A stretch of DNA of 17,097 nucleotides. Source: Ettlia oleoabundans. Its lineage: Eukaryota; Chlorophyta; Chlorophyceae; Chlamydomonadales. Shown here piece after piece: positions 1 to 9,607 of the stretch. The DNA lies in assembly GCA_019693395.1 (NCBI GenBank), contig JAAMXP010000868.1, forward strand, positions 2,097-19,193, written 5' to 3'. The notes beneath the pieces were generated by a model, which worked only from the letters and a program-made list of their open reading frames with translations, had not been told where the DNA came from and did no database searches. The translations under genes and the position numbers were made by a program. How positions within the stretch are numbered: the stretch's first letter is position 1; every line of letters starts with the position of its first letter.

Positions 1-19
1 CCGCCGCGCCGCCTTGCAG

Positions 20-1167
20 TGTCGTTGGTGAACCTGGTGATGTCTGTGGGCATAGGCGTGGAGTTCTGCGCGCACCTGGTGCACGCGTTTGTTGAGGAGA
101 GGGGCGGCAGCGAGGAGCGTGCGGCGGCAGCACTGGGGGGCGTGGGTGCTGCAGTGCTATCGGGCATCACTCTCACCAAGGTTGCAGGTAAGGAGATGGT
201 GGTGGTGGTGTGGGTGGTGGTTGTGCCAGATAACGTCGCAGGTTAGCTAGGGTAAGCTCAGCACAGCACAGCACAGCGCAGCGCAGCGGTGGGCACCATT
301 GTTGACCAGAAGCGCATCCACCAGGGTTGCAGGGGGTTTCATGTGGGGACATGCCGTCAAGCAGCCCAGCATCGTATCACAGCATGTGCACATCTGCTCG
401 CGTTGCCTCAGTTCAGACCTACCCAACCTACCCAAACAATCACATACCCTCGAATTCTCCGGATGCCCCTTAACCCCATCCCCACCCCCCTGCGCTCTCC
501 CCTGTAGGCGTGTCCGTGCTGGCCCTGTCGCGCACCCCCATCTTTGCCACGTACTACTTCCGCATGTATGCTGCCCTGGTGGTGCTGGGGGCGGCGCACG
601 GCCTTGTACTGCTGCCTGTACTGCTGGCAGCATTTGGGCCCGAGGAGCTGGAGGTGAGGAAGTACACCGCTGCTTACTGGTGTGTCATGAGTCTGTGTGT
701 TTGTAAGGGACTCGAGAGGAAGAAGGGATGTATGGTTTTGGGGGATAGGGAAGCTGAGAGGAAGGAGGGAGTGGCTGAAGGACGAAGTTGGCAGGGCATG
801 CCAGCTGGGACAGATTGGCATCACAGGCTCCAGTTGTTGCGCAGACCTTCCAAGTGTCGTCCTTATGGTATCCGGACTGCGATACACTCCCATGATTTTG
901 CGCCACCATGCTTGCGCCTTGCAGCACTGGAAGTGGCGGGTGCGGCGTCAGCTACAACGCGTGCAGGTGCAGCGGCTGGAGGCCCAGCAGCGCCTCGTCT
1001 TGCTGTTGCAGCAGAAGGAGCGGCGCGAGCAGCAGCAGCGGGGCAGCCACACTACCGCACAGCAGGAGGAGGGGGAGGGGCAGGCGATAGTCGAGCCACC
1101 GGCACAGCAGCAGCTGGAGGTTGAGCAGGGCCAGGCGGCTGGCAGCAGACCAGGGACAGGCAGCTAG
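20..1167 (+). CDS. NPC1: NPC1-like sterol transporter, C-terminal three exons (5' partial)
   Basis: The exons are 20-187, 508-653 and 925-1167 (TAG stop); the introns of 320 and 271 bases are in phase 1 and phase 0. The first exon follows a TTGCAG acceptor, so upstream exons lie outside the window. The joined translation carries the NPC1/Patched C-terminal signature: [15 protein letters not shown], then SGITLTK, then [19 protein letters not shown] and [11 protein letters not shown], which match vertebrate and plant NPC1 closely as I remember them. These are the last membrane helices of the RND-type permease. By family knowledge NPC1 proteins move sterols across the late endosome, lysosome or vacuole membrane, driven by an ion gradient. 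After the last helix comes a cytosolic tail of about 80 residues, rich in Arg, Gln and Glu ([14 protein letters not shown] onwards). It is much longer than the usual short tail and does not end in the animal LLNF-type sorting signal. The identification is secure; the tail exon rests on frame and splice sites only. Confidence 0.93.
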
Positions 1168-1475
1168 ACGAGCGGCGGCATCCTGATGTGCTGTCCTCAA
1201 CTGCCTGCGGGCCAGACACAATCTGGCCAGAGACAGCTGGATCGTTTGCTGTGCTGCCCAGTGTGCCATTTCTTGCCAGAGCAGTTACATTTTCACATGG
1301 AGCAAGGTACATGTGCGTTAAGCTGTGTGCGCAGGCTGAGTCATTATGCAAAAATCAGGCATGTACAAGGCATCACCAGTCGTGCATAGCCTTAGTGAGA
1401 AGCATAAGCACCTCGACGAATATAACAGAATGTTGACATCAAAGTAGTTTAGAGTCCTGGTCTCCTGAGCCTTGC
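1168..1475. other. Convergent 3' UTR interval between the NPC1-like gene and the large minus-strand gene
   Basis: This stretch lies between the TAG stop of the plus-strand gene at 1165-1167 and the TAA stop of the minus-strand gene at 1476-1478. No conserved reading frame is visible. A minus-strand TGTAA lies at 1289-1285, and the nearest plus-strand approximation is TGTAC at 1362-1366. If both are used, the two mature transcripts would overlap by roughly 80 bases or more. Confidence 0.6.
1285..1289 (-). terminator. Candidate TGTAA poly(A) signal of the large minus-strand gene
   Basis: The plus strand reads TTACA, giving TGTAA on the minus strand, about 190 bases after the stop codon at 1476. 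TGTAA is the usual poly(A) signal in green algae such as Chlamydomonas. The five-base motif is weak evidence by itself; its position and orientation are what support it. Confidence 0.4.
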
Positions 1476-4400
1476 TTAGTGGCGCATGAAGGGGTTGCGG
1501 CGGGTGGGCGCGGTAATGTTAGGTCGGGTCGGCAGCTGAGCAATCTGCTGTGGCGTCAACCTCGTTGCCACCTGCTCTTGCTGCAGCTGCTGCATAGGCT
1601 GGCTGGCAGCAGTGTGCGGAGATGTGAATGCAGCCTCCTTGTAGGCGGGGGCCTGCGGCACAGCAGCACGAGTGCCCACAGGCACAGGTGGCGGGCCAGA
1701 TGTGGGTCGCCAGCCGCCGGCCGTGTGGCGCTGCTCGGGCGCTTCAAGGCTGGGTTCGCCTGCGTAGGCCAGGGCCCGGTTTGGGGAATAGCCGCCTGGG
1801 CGGGTCAGCGGTGGCAGCTGCTGTGCATGGGCAGATAGCTGCGGATGCTGCTCCTGCTGGGTAAGAGCGGCAACCAGCGTCAGCCTCTGCCTTTTGGGCT
1901 GCTGCTGCTCGAACGACTCATTGATGGCGGGTGCGGGCACTTCTGCCACTTGGTCAGCGGTCCAGTGCCGCTCCTGAGCTGCTGGCTGCTGCGGCTGCTG
2001 GCGAGCCAGCTGTGCTGCCCTAATCTTCTGCTGCGCAAGCAGAATCATGGGGCTGCAGGTTCCGGGCCCTGCAGGGTCGGTGCCCAGGGAGCGAGCGCGC
2101 TTGCGCCCCAACACAGCCATTGGGGCGGCAGCCACAGGCGCTGGCAATGCGCAGGTTGCTGCTGGGGCAGTGATGGAAGGCGCTTCTGCTGCAGGTCCCT
2201 GGTGCTTGGCAGCATGGTCAGCAGCTTTGGCCTGCCGCCCCTTGTGCTTCTGCTGCCGCTGGCCTTGCAGCTGCTGTGCCTCTGCCCCTTGCTCCCACTG
2301 CAGCTGTTCTGCCGCGACCTGTTCCTGCGGCGAGCGCTCCTCCGTAGCAGCTACCTCCTGGTCCTGCGCCTCGTGCCGTACCGCCTCAGCTAAGCGCTGC
2401 TGTGCCGCTGCGGCACCCTCACGATCGGCCTGCACCCGCGTTGGGTTCAGGCCCGGCGGCAGATGCACCACAGCCATGCCGTCATCCTTCCATTCCCGCA
2501 CCCTGCGCACAGCGCGTGCTGCTGGGGGCTCCGAGCGAGGGCCAAACCTGCTGCTGGTGACAGCACCTGGCACGTCCTGCCTCCGCGAACGCCCACCAGT
2601 TCCATTGGCAGCAGCCGCTTTTAAAGCTGTTGCGGTGGGTGCTGCCGTTCCTGCTGCTGTTTTTGCCGCAGCGGTGGCGACCCCAGGTACTTGAGGCTGC
2701 ATTGCAAGCTGCGGTGATCCCGCCTGTGCAGCGGCTGCTGGCTGGGTTTTCTTAGGAACCATGTGCACCTGCACGCTGACGCTGCGGGTCTGCGGGGGTG
2801 GGGAGGTTGCCTGCAGGCAAAATAGAAGACACGGGGCCGGAAACTAATGCAGCAGCGGAGTCAGCTGCGCGACTGGCATTGTCTGTTGAGCACGTGAACT
2901 GACATCGCACAAGCAGCCAGCTCGCAAGCAGTGGCAGGAGTTCAGCGCACGCTCCACAGAAGCATGGCTGTATGCACGTGCATGTGCATGGCGGCACACC
3001 CTGTTCCCACCTGCACTGCTGCTGATGCCCTGCCACAGCGGCTGGGGCTGGTCTGCACTCCCACAGCACCCAGAGGAGGTGGAGGCAAATCGCTAGTGTC
3101 GGTCCCGGCAGAGGCCTGTATCCCAACCAGCTGCCTGTGCTTGTGCTGCACCCAGGCATCCACCTTGGCCGGCGGCTCATCAGTGGCCGTTTGTGCAGCA
3201 GTGGATACCACAAACTTGAGCTGCGGCCACCCCGCCTGCTGCACGGCCTCACGCCTCTCCGAAACCGCCACAGGCTGCGTCCCCACGCTGGCACCACAGG
3301 CGCCGATTGTTGGCTGTGCCGCGGAGCTTGCAGCGTGGGTTGCTGCTGTCTGCATTCCTGTGCTTGCCTGGCGGAGATGCTCCGCAGCTTTGGCCTGCAG
3401 CTCTGCAGCTGCAGCTGGAGGTTTATCTGGTGCCTGCTCAGCCAGCCCAGCTGCTGTCAGCATCTGAGGTGGTGCTGCTGAGAGTGCATGTACTGCTGCC
3501 TCTTCCACTGCTGCCCCTTCCACTGCTGCCTCTTCCACTGCTGCCTCTACTTCCTCCTCCTGCTCCTCCTCCTCAGACAGGCGCTGCAGGCCCAGACGGC
3601 GGCGCTGACGCGGAACTTGGGTTGTCGCTTCGCCCAGCAGCCGCTTGCTGCTGAGAAGCAGTTCGGACACATCTGCATGGCATAGCACAGCACAACAGAA
3701 GAGGTCTCATAAGGAAGCTGCTAAATTGTGCACAACACCCCCAATATCCACAGCCTCTCTTTGTGCGCCAGCATGCCGAGCCTTTTTGGAAACTTGGACC
3801 AACCCGCTGATATGGTTTGGGTGCTGTGCAGTGCCATGCAGTGGTGCTCACCAGGCTCAGCCTCCAGCAAGCCTTCCAGCACACCGCATGAAGCAGCGGC
3901 AGCTCCTGATGGCCGCTTGGACCCCGCCATATTGCTGCCAGGTCGCCCTGTGGCGCTTGTGCCGCCCCCCAGATCACTGGCAGCAGGAATGAGTGTGGGG
4001 AACGAGAAGCTGCTGCCACCGCTGTCGCGGCGCCCACTGCTGCGGCGGCTGCTGTCCCCGCCTTGTGCGGACGCAGCCCGCCGCCGCCGCATGCACAGAG
4101 CAGATCCCTCTCCTACCTCCACAACACCCGCCTCCTCGGCCGCAGCTGCCACCGCAGCGGCCAGTGCAGCGGCACCGCCCAGACCGCCCAGACCGCCCAG
4201 GCTGCCTGCTGAGCCTCCGCTCAGCTGCGCCTCCTCCTCTTGCTGGGCCTCAGCTGCCAGCACCGCCGCCACATCTTCTGGGTCGGCGCCCACCAGTGCA
4301 TCCACCAGCATGCGCTGCTGCACTACCAGCGCCGCCTCAACCTCAGCCTGACGAGCAAGCACAGCCGCAAGCGCAGCCTCACGGTTGCGCACCTCCTTGC

Positions 4401-7400
4401 CGCCTCCTGCCGCCTCCCATGCTGGCTCAGCGGCCGCTGGCCTGTCAGGTGCAGACTCTGTCGCTGGGTGGTTGTTGGGTCCCGAAACTGATGTTCGCAG
4501 CGGCTCGGCTTCCTTCTGTGCATTCTGGTGGTGCTCCTCCTTATCCTCCTGCGTTGTTGGCGTAGCTGTTGCCTGCTGCTGCACGTTTTCAGCTCCTGCA
4601 AGAGCTGCCGGTAGGGCGGTCGCCGACTCTGGAGGAGGGAATGACGACTGGCTTTCCCCTGCTGGCGTGGGTGGCACTTGCTCGCGCAGCTCCGACTCAG
4701 GCCACTGGCTCGGGGGCGGCAGCAGCGTGGGAAGCAGCTCAAAAGATGGGCTGCCCTCCACCACTGCTCCTGCTGCCACCGTGGCAACATCGGGGCCATG
4801 TACAGCTGGTGCTCGTGCTGCGCTGGGCACATAACCCTCCTCTGCTGCTGCCTCGACATGGCCTGGTGCTGCAGGCATGGGTGCAGCCGCCACCAAAGCC
4901 GCTGCATCTTGTGCAGTAGCTGCCCAGCCATCTGCGGCACCGGGGATGCTTTCCTTGGCATGCTGCTGCAATATCTGGTGCGGCTGGGTTTGTGGGACGT
5001 GCTCGGCCCCCTCGCCAACAGTAACAGGGCTGCCAGCAGCTGCCGCCCCTTGAGCTTCATGCAGCTGCTGGCCACTTGGCTGATGATGCTCCTGAAGCGG
5101 AGGTGCCAGGTCCTGCCCCACAGCTTCGGCGGCAGCTGATGCACCATCGGGCTCAACTGCTGCACCTATGGCAGCAGGCTCAGCAGTCGGCTCTTCCTGC
5201 GCTGGTGCAGGAGCTGCTGTCGCCGGCGCCATGCCTTGTGCTGCATGCCCCTCCTCCTCTTGAGACACTGCTACCTCTTCTTCCACCACCTCTCCCTCTT
5301 CCAAGGTAGCTGACAGGGCGATAACCTGGGTGGAGGGGATGCTGCCGCTCCAGGCGTCGCCGCTGCCAGGCAATGCAGCGGATGGCGCTGCTGCGGGCAC
5401 AGTCAGCGCTGGCTCACCTGTGACGAGCAACAAGCCGTGCGATCAATGCGATGACCTGACCGTGAACTTACTGGCCCATGCATGGACGCGTATGCCACTC
5501 GTCAAACCACGACTGCGGCAGTAAGCGCACTCACCATGCGGCTGTGCAGCTTCCGGCTGCTCTGCTGGGGCGCAGCCACCAACCTCCTCTTCAACCGCAG
5601 CTCCTTCATCCATCAAGTCGGCAACCCCTTCCTGCATAAAAAGCAGCAGAAACAAACCACAGGAATGGCGTCAGGCAGGCTGGGCAGGCTCTGACCACAG
5701 CAGCACAGACTGCATGACTGATGACTCACTCGATGCAGGCTAGTCATGAAGGGTCTCACTTGCTCCACTGCAAGGCCTGGTCCTTGTGCTGCCGTTGCAG
5801 GCTGGACGGAGGCTGCTTGCACCTCCACCTCTTCGGCAGGACCTGCTGGCTCCTCTAGCAGTGTGGCTGGTGCTGAAGGATACGGCAATGCAAGAACGGC
5901 TGTTGCTGCAGGGGCGGCGGCTGGAGAGGCAGGGTAGGAGGACGCTGCAGGGAGCCCCGCTGGGCCCGACAGTGGTGAGGCGGTGTTGGAGGTTGGCTTG
6001 GGTGAGGAGATGTGAGCCAGTATGTCGAGGAAACCACCAGACAGGCGGCGCTCCTTGCGCTGTGCTGCTGTGGGGGTGGAGGCTGAGGGCTCATCATTGC
6101 CGCTGCTGTGGGCGCTCAGTCCTGCTGCTGCTGCCGCCCCATCGGTAGAGCCTCCCGCTGCACCTGATGTTGCCTCTCCCGTGCCTTCATCCCCAGCTGT
6201 CTCCCCAGACCAAAAACCCAGCGCTGCAGCAGGGCGGGATGGCAACACTGGTTCTGCGGCTGATGCCAGCTGGGTGTCGGCAGCTGGCCGCCCTGCCGCC
6301 TGGGGTGTTGCCTTGGCAGCGACCCCAGCACACTTTGTGCTGTCTGGTGGCAAGAAAGGGACTGTCGCTGCTTGCGCCGGCCTTGGCGGTGGTGGTGCTG
6401 CTGCTGCAGCTGCGATACCCGCTTCACCTGCTCCGCCCAGGACAGCTGGCCTAGCATTCCAGGCAGTGGCAGACGGTGGCTCCGATATACCCGAGCCTTT
6501 CCCATCCGGCCTCAGGTGGTTGCTGGTGCGAGCGGCATTGCCAGCGTGTGGAGATGATGCTGGCACATGACTGCCCTCTGGTTGATCCTTGGTCCCCTGA
6601 CCTGTGTGAGAGGCTGGAGGCACACCATCCCCATCCACGCCGCTATTTGCCTGGTTTGCAGGGCCAGCAGCAGCATGCCTCAGTGCTGCTGCCTGCTGCT
6701 GCTGCTGGGCCAGGACCTTGGGCTGCTGGCTGAGGCCCTGCAGCTGTGTGAGCTGGTGGGGTGACAGCTGGGTGGCGGCTTGCGTCAGGAAGGCGCCGGG
6801 CACTGGGGCCTGCTTTGCCTGCACAGCAGCCGGCACATGGGTCGTGAACCCAGAGGATGGGCAGCTAGGCAGAAATGGGGGGTATACAGTCATAGACATG
6901 GCGAAGACGCAGTCAACACGTGTTGTTGTGGTAGCATCAATGGAAGACCACCGTGTTGATGCATACGACACGCTGTAGCCGTTATTTAACCCACACCCAA
7001 CCTGTGCGAGTGTGCATGTTACCCTCCCACCTGCGCGGCATTGCGCTTGAAGGCTTGTGCCAGTGCCCCCAGCGAGCCAAGCAGCCAGGTCCCACTGCGG
7101 CGGCGTCCACCTGTGCCCCGGCTGTCCACACTGTTGCCGCCGGCCGCTCCTGAGGATGCCGGCTGCTCCACGCTGCCCTGCAGGCTGTGTGAATCCTCCC
7201 CAGCACCCTGCCAATGTGCCTGGAGCTGCAGCTTTGGGGCAGGCTGTCCCACCTCAAGTGCAGGCTGGTGCATGTCATCCCCCGCTGCCTGCCTCTCCTC
7301 TTTGGCAGGCTGTTCGTGCACAACAGGACCAGCAGGGACCAGCACTGGAGGAGCTGCAAGTGCCGCGCTTCCTTTAACCAGCTGGCTGGGCAGCTGTGTG

Positions 7401-9607
7401 TCAAAGGCAAAGGTGCCCGGAGACAGGGGTGCCTGGGTCAGCAGCTCCCTTGCACCAGCCCTGCAGGCATGCAGACAGCCGTGCGTAAGCAGTTGCATCC
7501 TACCAAGCCGCATCTGTAGGTGAGCCCACAAGCAGCAGTCTGTACGCAGGAAACAGCAGAGCTGAATTCAACCAAAGCTCAAACAATGCGTGGGAATTCT
7601 GATGCGTACAGCTCACCATGGCTGGCCCGCGCCCAGCCGCACAGGTGCGCCATACGAGCTACCATCAGCAATCCGCACAGCCCCATCGCCATCAGGGTTA
7701 GGCGCTGCCGCTGGCACAGCCGCTGGCAGCTCTTCCTGTGCATCCTGGAAATCGTCCTCACCCTGAGACCCTGCCCGCACACAAGCCGCAGCAGCGCCTC
7801 CCAACTCCCGCCGCTCTGCTTTCGTGTCGGGGACTGCCTCTGCGGGCACAGGCCCAAGTGCACCCGCAATGGATAGGACCAAGTCCCCTTGTTCCTGCTG
7901 CTGCTGCGTCAGTGGTGCCTGCGGTGGCGGCTGCTCTGCTACTGGTCCTGCCTCGGCCGCCGCTGCATGGACTGCCTGACGAGTTGACTGTACATCTGGC
8001 TGCCGCACTTCGACCACATGCCTTGCCTTGTCGTCATCGGCTCCTTGCAACGCCGCCGCACTGTCACTGTCCAACCCATCAGGATCCATGTGGCTTGGTT
8101 GATCCTGGTTGGGTGCTGCCCGGGCAGTGTCTATTTGCCCAATCACTGCTGCTTGGTGCTGCTGTCCGGCAGCCTGCTCCCGCGCTGCATGTGGCTGCTG
8201 CTGCAGGCGCTGCTGCTCTGCATCCCCCAGCGAAGCAGCTGTCGCTGGAGGCGGAAAGGGCAGCAAGGCGCCGATGCTGGGGGAATCGCAGAGGGAGCCA
8301 ACCAGCTCGCCCACTTGTCGCTGTGCCTCCGATACCGTCTGCTGCTGTTGCTGCTGCTGCGGTAGATGCAAGTGATGATGCGGGGCAGGAAGCGGGTGTC
8401 GTTGCTGTTGTTTCTCCAACTGTGGCTGCATTTCAGGCACTGGCCACTTACTGAGCTCAACCTGCGGGGCAGCTAAGCCGCCGCTGGGAGACAGGCCCTC
8501 AAACAGCTCCAGCGGGTGATGTACCGAGGGCCGAGCTGCAGCACCCTGATGGAACTGTTGATCAGGAGCGGGCGCAACTGGTTCTACAGCCTGTGGCACT
8601 GATTGCAGCTCGTCTCCTGCATCTGCCGGTCGCCACGCTGCAGGCAGGAGGGCAGCAGCAGCACAGGCGGCAGGGGAGGTGGTGGGGCGCCGCCGAGGCA
8701 GGGCAACAGGGCTGACAGCTGCCCTGCAACAAACCTTGCGAGCTCTCCAATATAGCCTCCTGGTCTGGAGGAATGGACGCTGCTTGCAAGAATGCTTGTA
8801 GGTCAAATGCCTGCTGCCTGTCCCCCCAGGCTGCCATGGTGCTGTGGCTAAGTCGAGGCTCGAAGCAAGGGACACCGCGCGTACGGGGTTGTGTGGATAT
8901 GGGAGTTGGCGGACAACAGCAGCGGCTTTCGGTGCCCGCCAAGTGCGGAGCAAAAGCAGCTTCAGGCAGGCGATCGCCCGGGGTATGGCTCGGAGCCAAG
9001 GGCCCCGACACTCACGGGCTGTGGGGCTGCTGGGCAGGGTTTGTGTGCAGGCCGTGGCCTAGCGCACACAGCATGGCGGCGTGCACAGGCCGTAGGAGCG
9101 AGCGTACCTGCCAGGCTCAAGCTCTGCGCCAAGCTCAAGCTTTGTGCTATGCTGTGCCGCCTGCCACGCGTATATGTCTTGTTGCTGCCTTGCAGACGGT
9201 TGACCTGTTTAGGCGGACGCGCGACGAACATGAAGCGGCGGCGCTGGCCAGGGCCAGCCTGCAAAGTGCCCGCTTAAACAGCACAAGCAACATGTGCAAA
9301 AATCCACAGCATCCTCCTCTCTTACATCAAATAGGTCAAAAATCTCAAGACCATCTGGTGCCCTGCGCGTCTCTTGCTCGCTGCCCTCCTCCAAGCTCCC
9401 GTTGCGATCTGAGCGCTCTATGCACCGGTGGCGGGCGGGGGGAAGTGGTCAGCAGTTGATCGTGCAAGGCGGCCTGGGGCTGTCCTGTTTTGTCACAGGA
9501 TTGATGACTGCACCAAGAAGCACACCTGCACGCCTCCGCTGGGCCTTGCGAGCCTGCCGGCCAAGCGAGCCAGGTTGAAAGCGACCGCCTTCCAAGTTTG
9601 TGGGCAT
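1476..9607 (-). CDS. Very large Ala/Gln/Pro-rich, probably nuclear disordered protein, function unknown
   Basis: Proposed exons on the minus strand are 9607-9526, 9417-9326, 9258-9108, 8830-8735, 8637-7617, 7460-7031, 6818-5730, 5631-5535, 5417-3852, 3672-3011 and 2810-1476. All phases agree and give about 2,206 residues ending in NPFMRH. The ATG at 9607 directly follows an in-frame TAG. The alternative is an ATG at 8837 in a CACCATGG context, giving about 2,100 residues and dropping the first three exons. The exons from 8637 downward are firmer than the first four. The exon ending at 5730 could instead end at 5760. No enzyme domain is recognised. Visible features are polyQ near 8350, a likely coiled coil around 4280-4390, an Arg/Ser patch near 4010-4095, glutamate runs near 3540-3575, and basic nuclear-localisation-like clusters (RRRR, GRKRARS, PKRQR). 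A more ordered-looking island, DGMAVVHLPPGLNPTRV, lies at about 2434-2485. I infer a nuclear scaffold or regulatory protein. The composition could also reflect CTG/CAG-rich drift. Confidence 0.62.
3011..3373 (-). repeat. Degenerate repeats with Gln-centred motifs inside the large protein
   Basis: Within exon 3672-3011 the protein carries a recurring core of small or hydrophobic residue, Gln, then Thr/Ala/Pro: TGMQTA, VGTQPV, TAAQTA, VGIQAS, VGVQTS and AAVQ. A further SVSVQVH lies at the start of the next exon, near 2768-2790. The central Gln residues are 25, 28, 25, 21, 14 and 14 residues apart. The cores resemble the TQT and GIQVD anchors of dynein light chain LC8 ligands, but that reading is inference. 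The linkers between cores are unrelated in sequence. Confidence 0.45.
3493..3552 (-). repeat. Four-copy 15-base coding minisatellite (EEAAV repeats)
   Basis: On the plus strand the unit CTGCTGCCTCTTCCA occurs four times in tandem at 3493-3507, 3508-3522, 3523-3537 and 3538-3552. The second copy has one change and the last copy differs at its end. Read on the minus strand it is in frame and encodes the repeating pentapeptide E-[EG]-A-A-V. It follows a run of glutamates, so the pair forms an acidic segment that is probably helical. Confidence 0.85.
4176..4204 (-). repeat. Short 9-base coding repeat giving a Gly-Gly-Leu run
   Basis: The plus strand carries three near-identical copies of CCGCCCAGA/G. 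Read on the minus strand they encode a GGLGGLGG run next to a polyalanine stretch in the large protein. This is simple-sequence growth within a disordered, low-complexity part of the coding region. Confidence 0.7.
9108..9607 (-). CDS. Candidate first three coding exons of the large minus-strand gene
   Basis: These short exons are listed separately because they are the least certain part of the model. Exon 9607-9526 starts MPTNLEGGRFQPGSLGRQ and ends in a basic KAQRRRA stretch. Exon 9417-9326 is acidic and ends GLEIFDLFD before a GTAAGA donor. Exon 9258-9108 starts after TTTGCAG and carries RRRFMFVARPPKQ and a QSLSLAQSLSLA duplication. The phases match at each junction (1/1, 0/0, and 1/1 into the exon at 8830). 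An in-frame TAG sits two codons before the ATG. The last acceptor, at 8831, has a poor pyrimidine tract. If it is not used, these exons could be a separate small gene, or partly 5' UTR of a gene starting at 8837. Confidence 0.45.

Noticed and set aside
408..893. Minus-strand frame across the NPC1-like gene
   Set aside because: It overlaps a well-supported conserved plus-strand exon and two introns and shows no conserved motif.
1845..2393. Plus-strand Leu/Cys-rich open frames opposite the large gene, for example at 1845-2393, 2047-2694 and 3993-4565
   Set aside because: They are antisense reflections of CTG/CAG-rich coding sequence on the minus strand, giving Leu, Cys, Ala or Pro runs with no motif or splice support.
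8640..8953. Unspliced upstream extension of the exon 8637-7617 in its own frame
   Set aside because: The translation is strongly basic and irregular (RRLYWRARKVCCRAA), typical of a shadow frame, while the overlapping MAAWGDRQQAFDLQAF frame looks like protein and splices in phase.
3080..9000. A mobile element or viral insertion as the source of the large minus-strand gene
   Set aside because: No reverse transcriptase, integrase, capsid or transposase motif, no terminal repeats and no target-site duplication were seen. Numerous spliceosomal introns in consistent phase argue for a normal nuclear gene.
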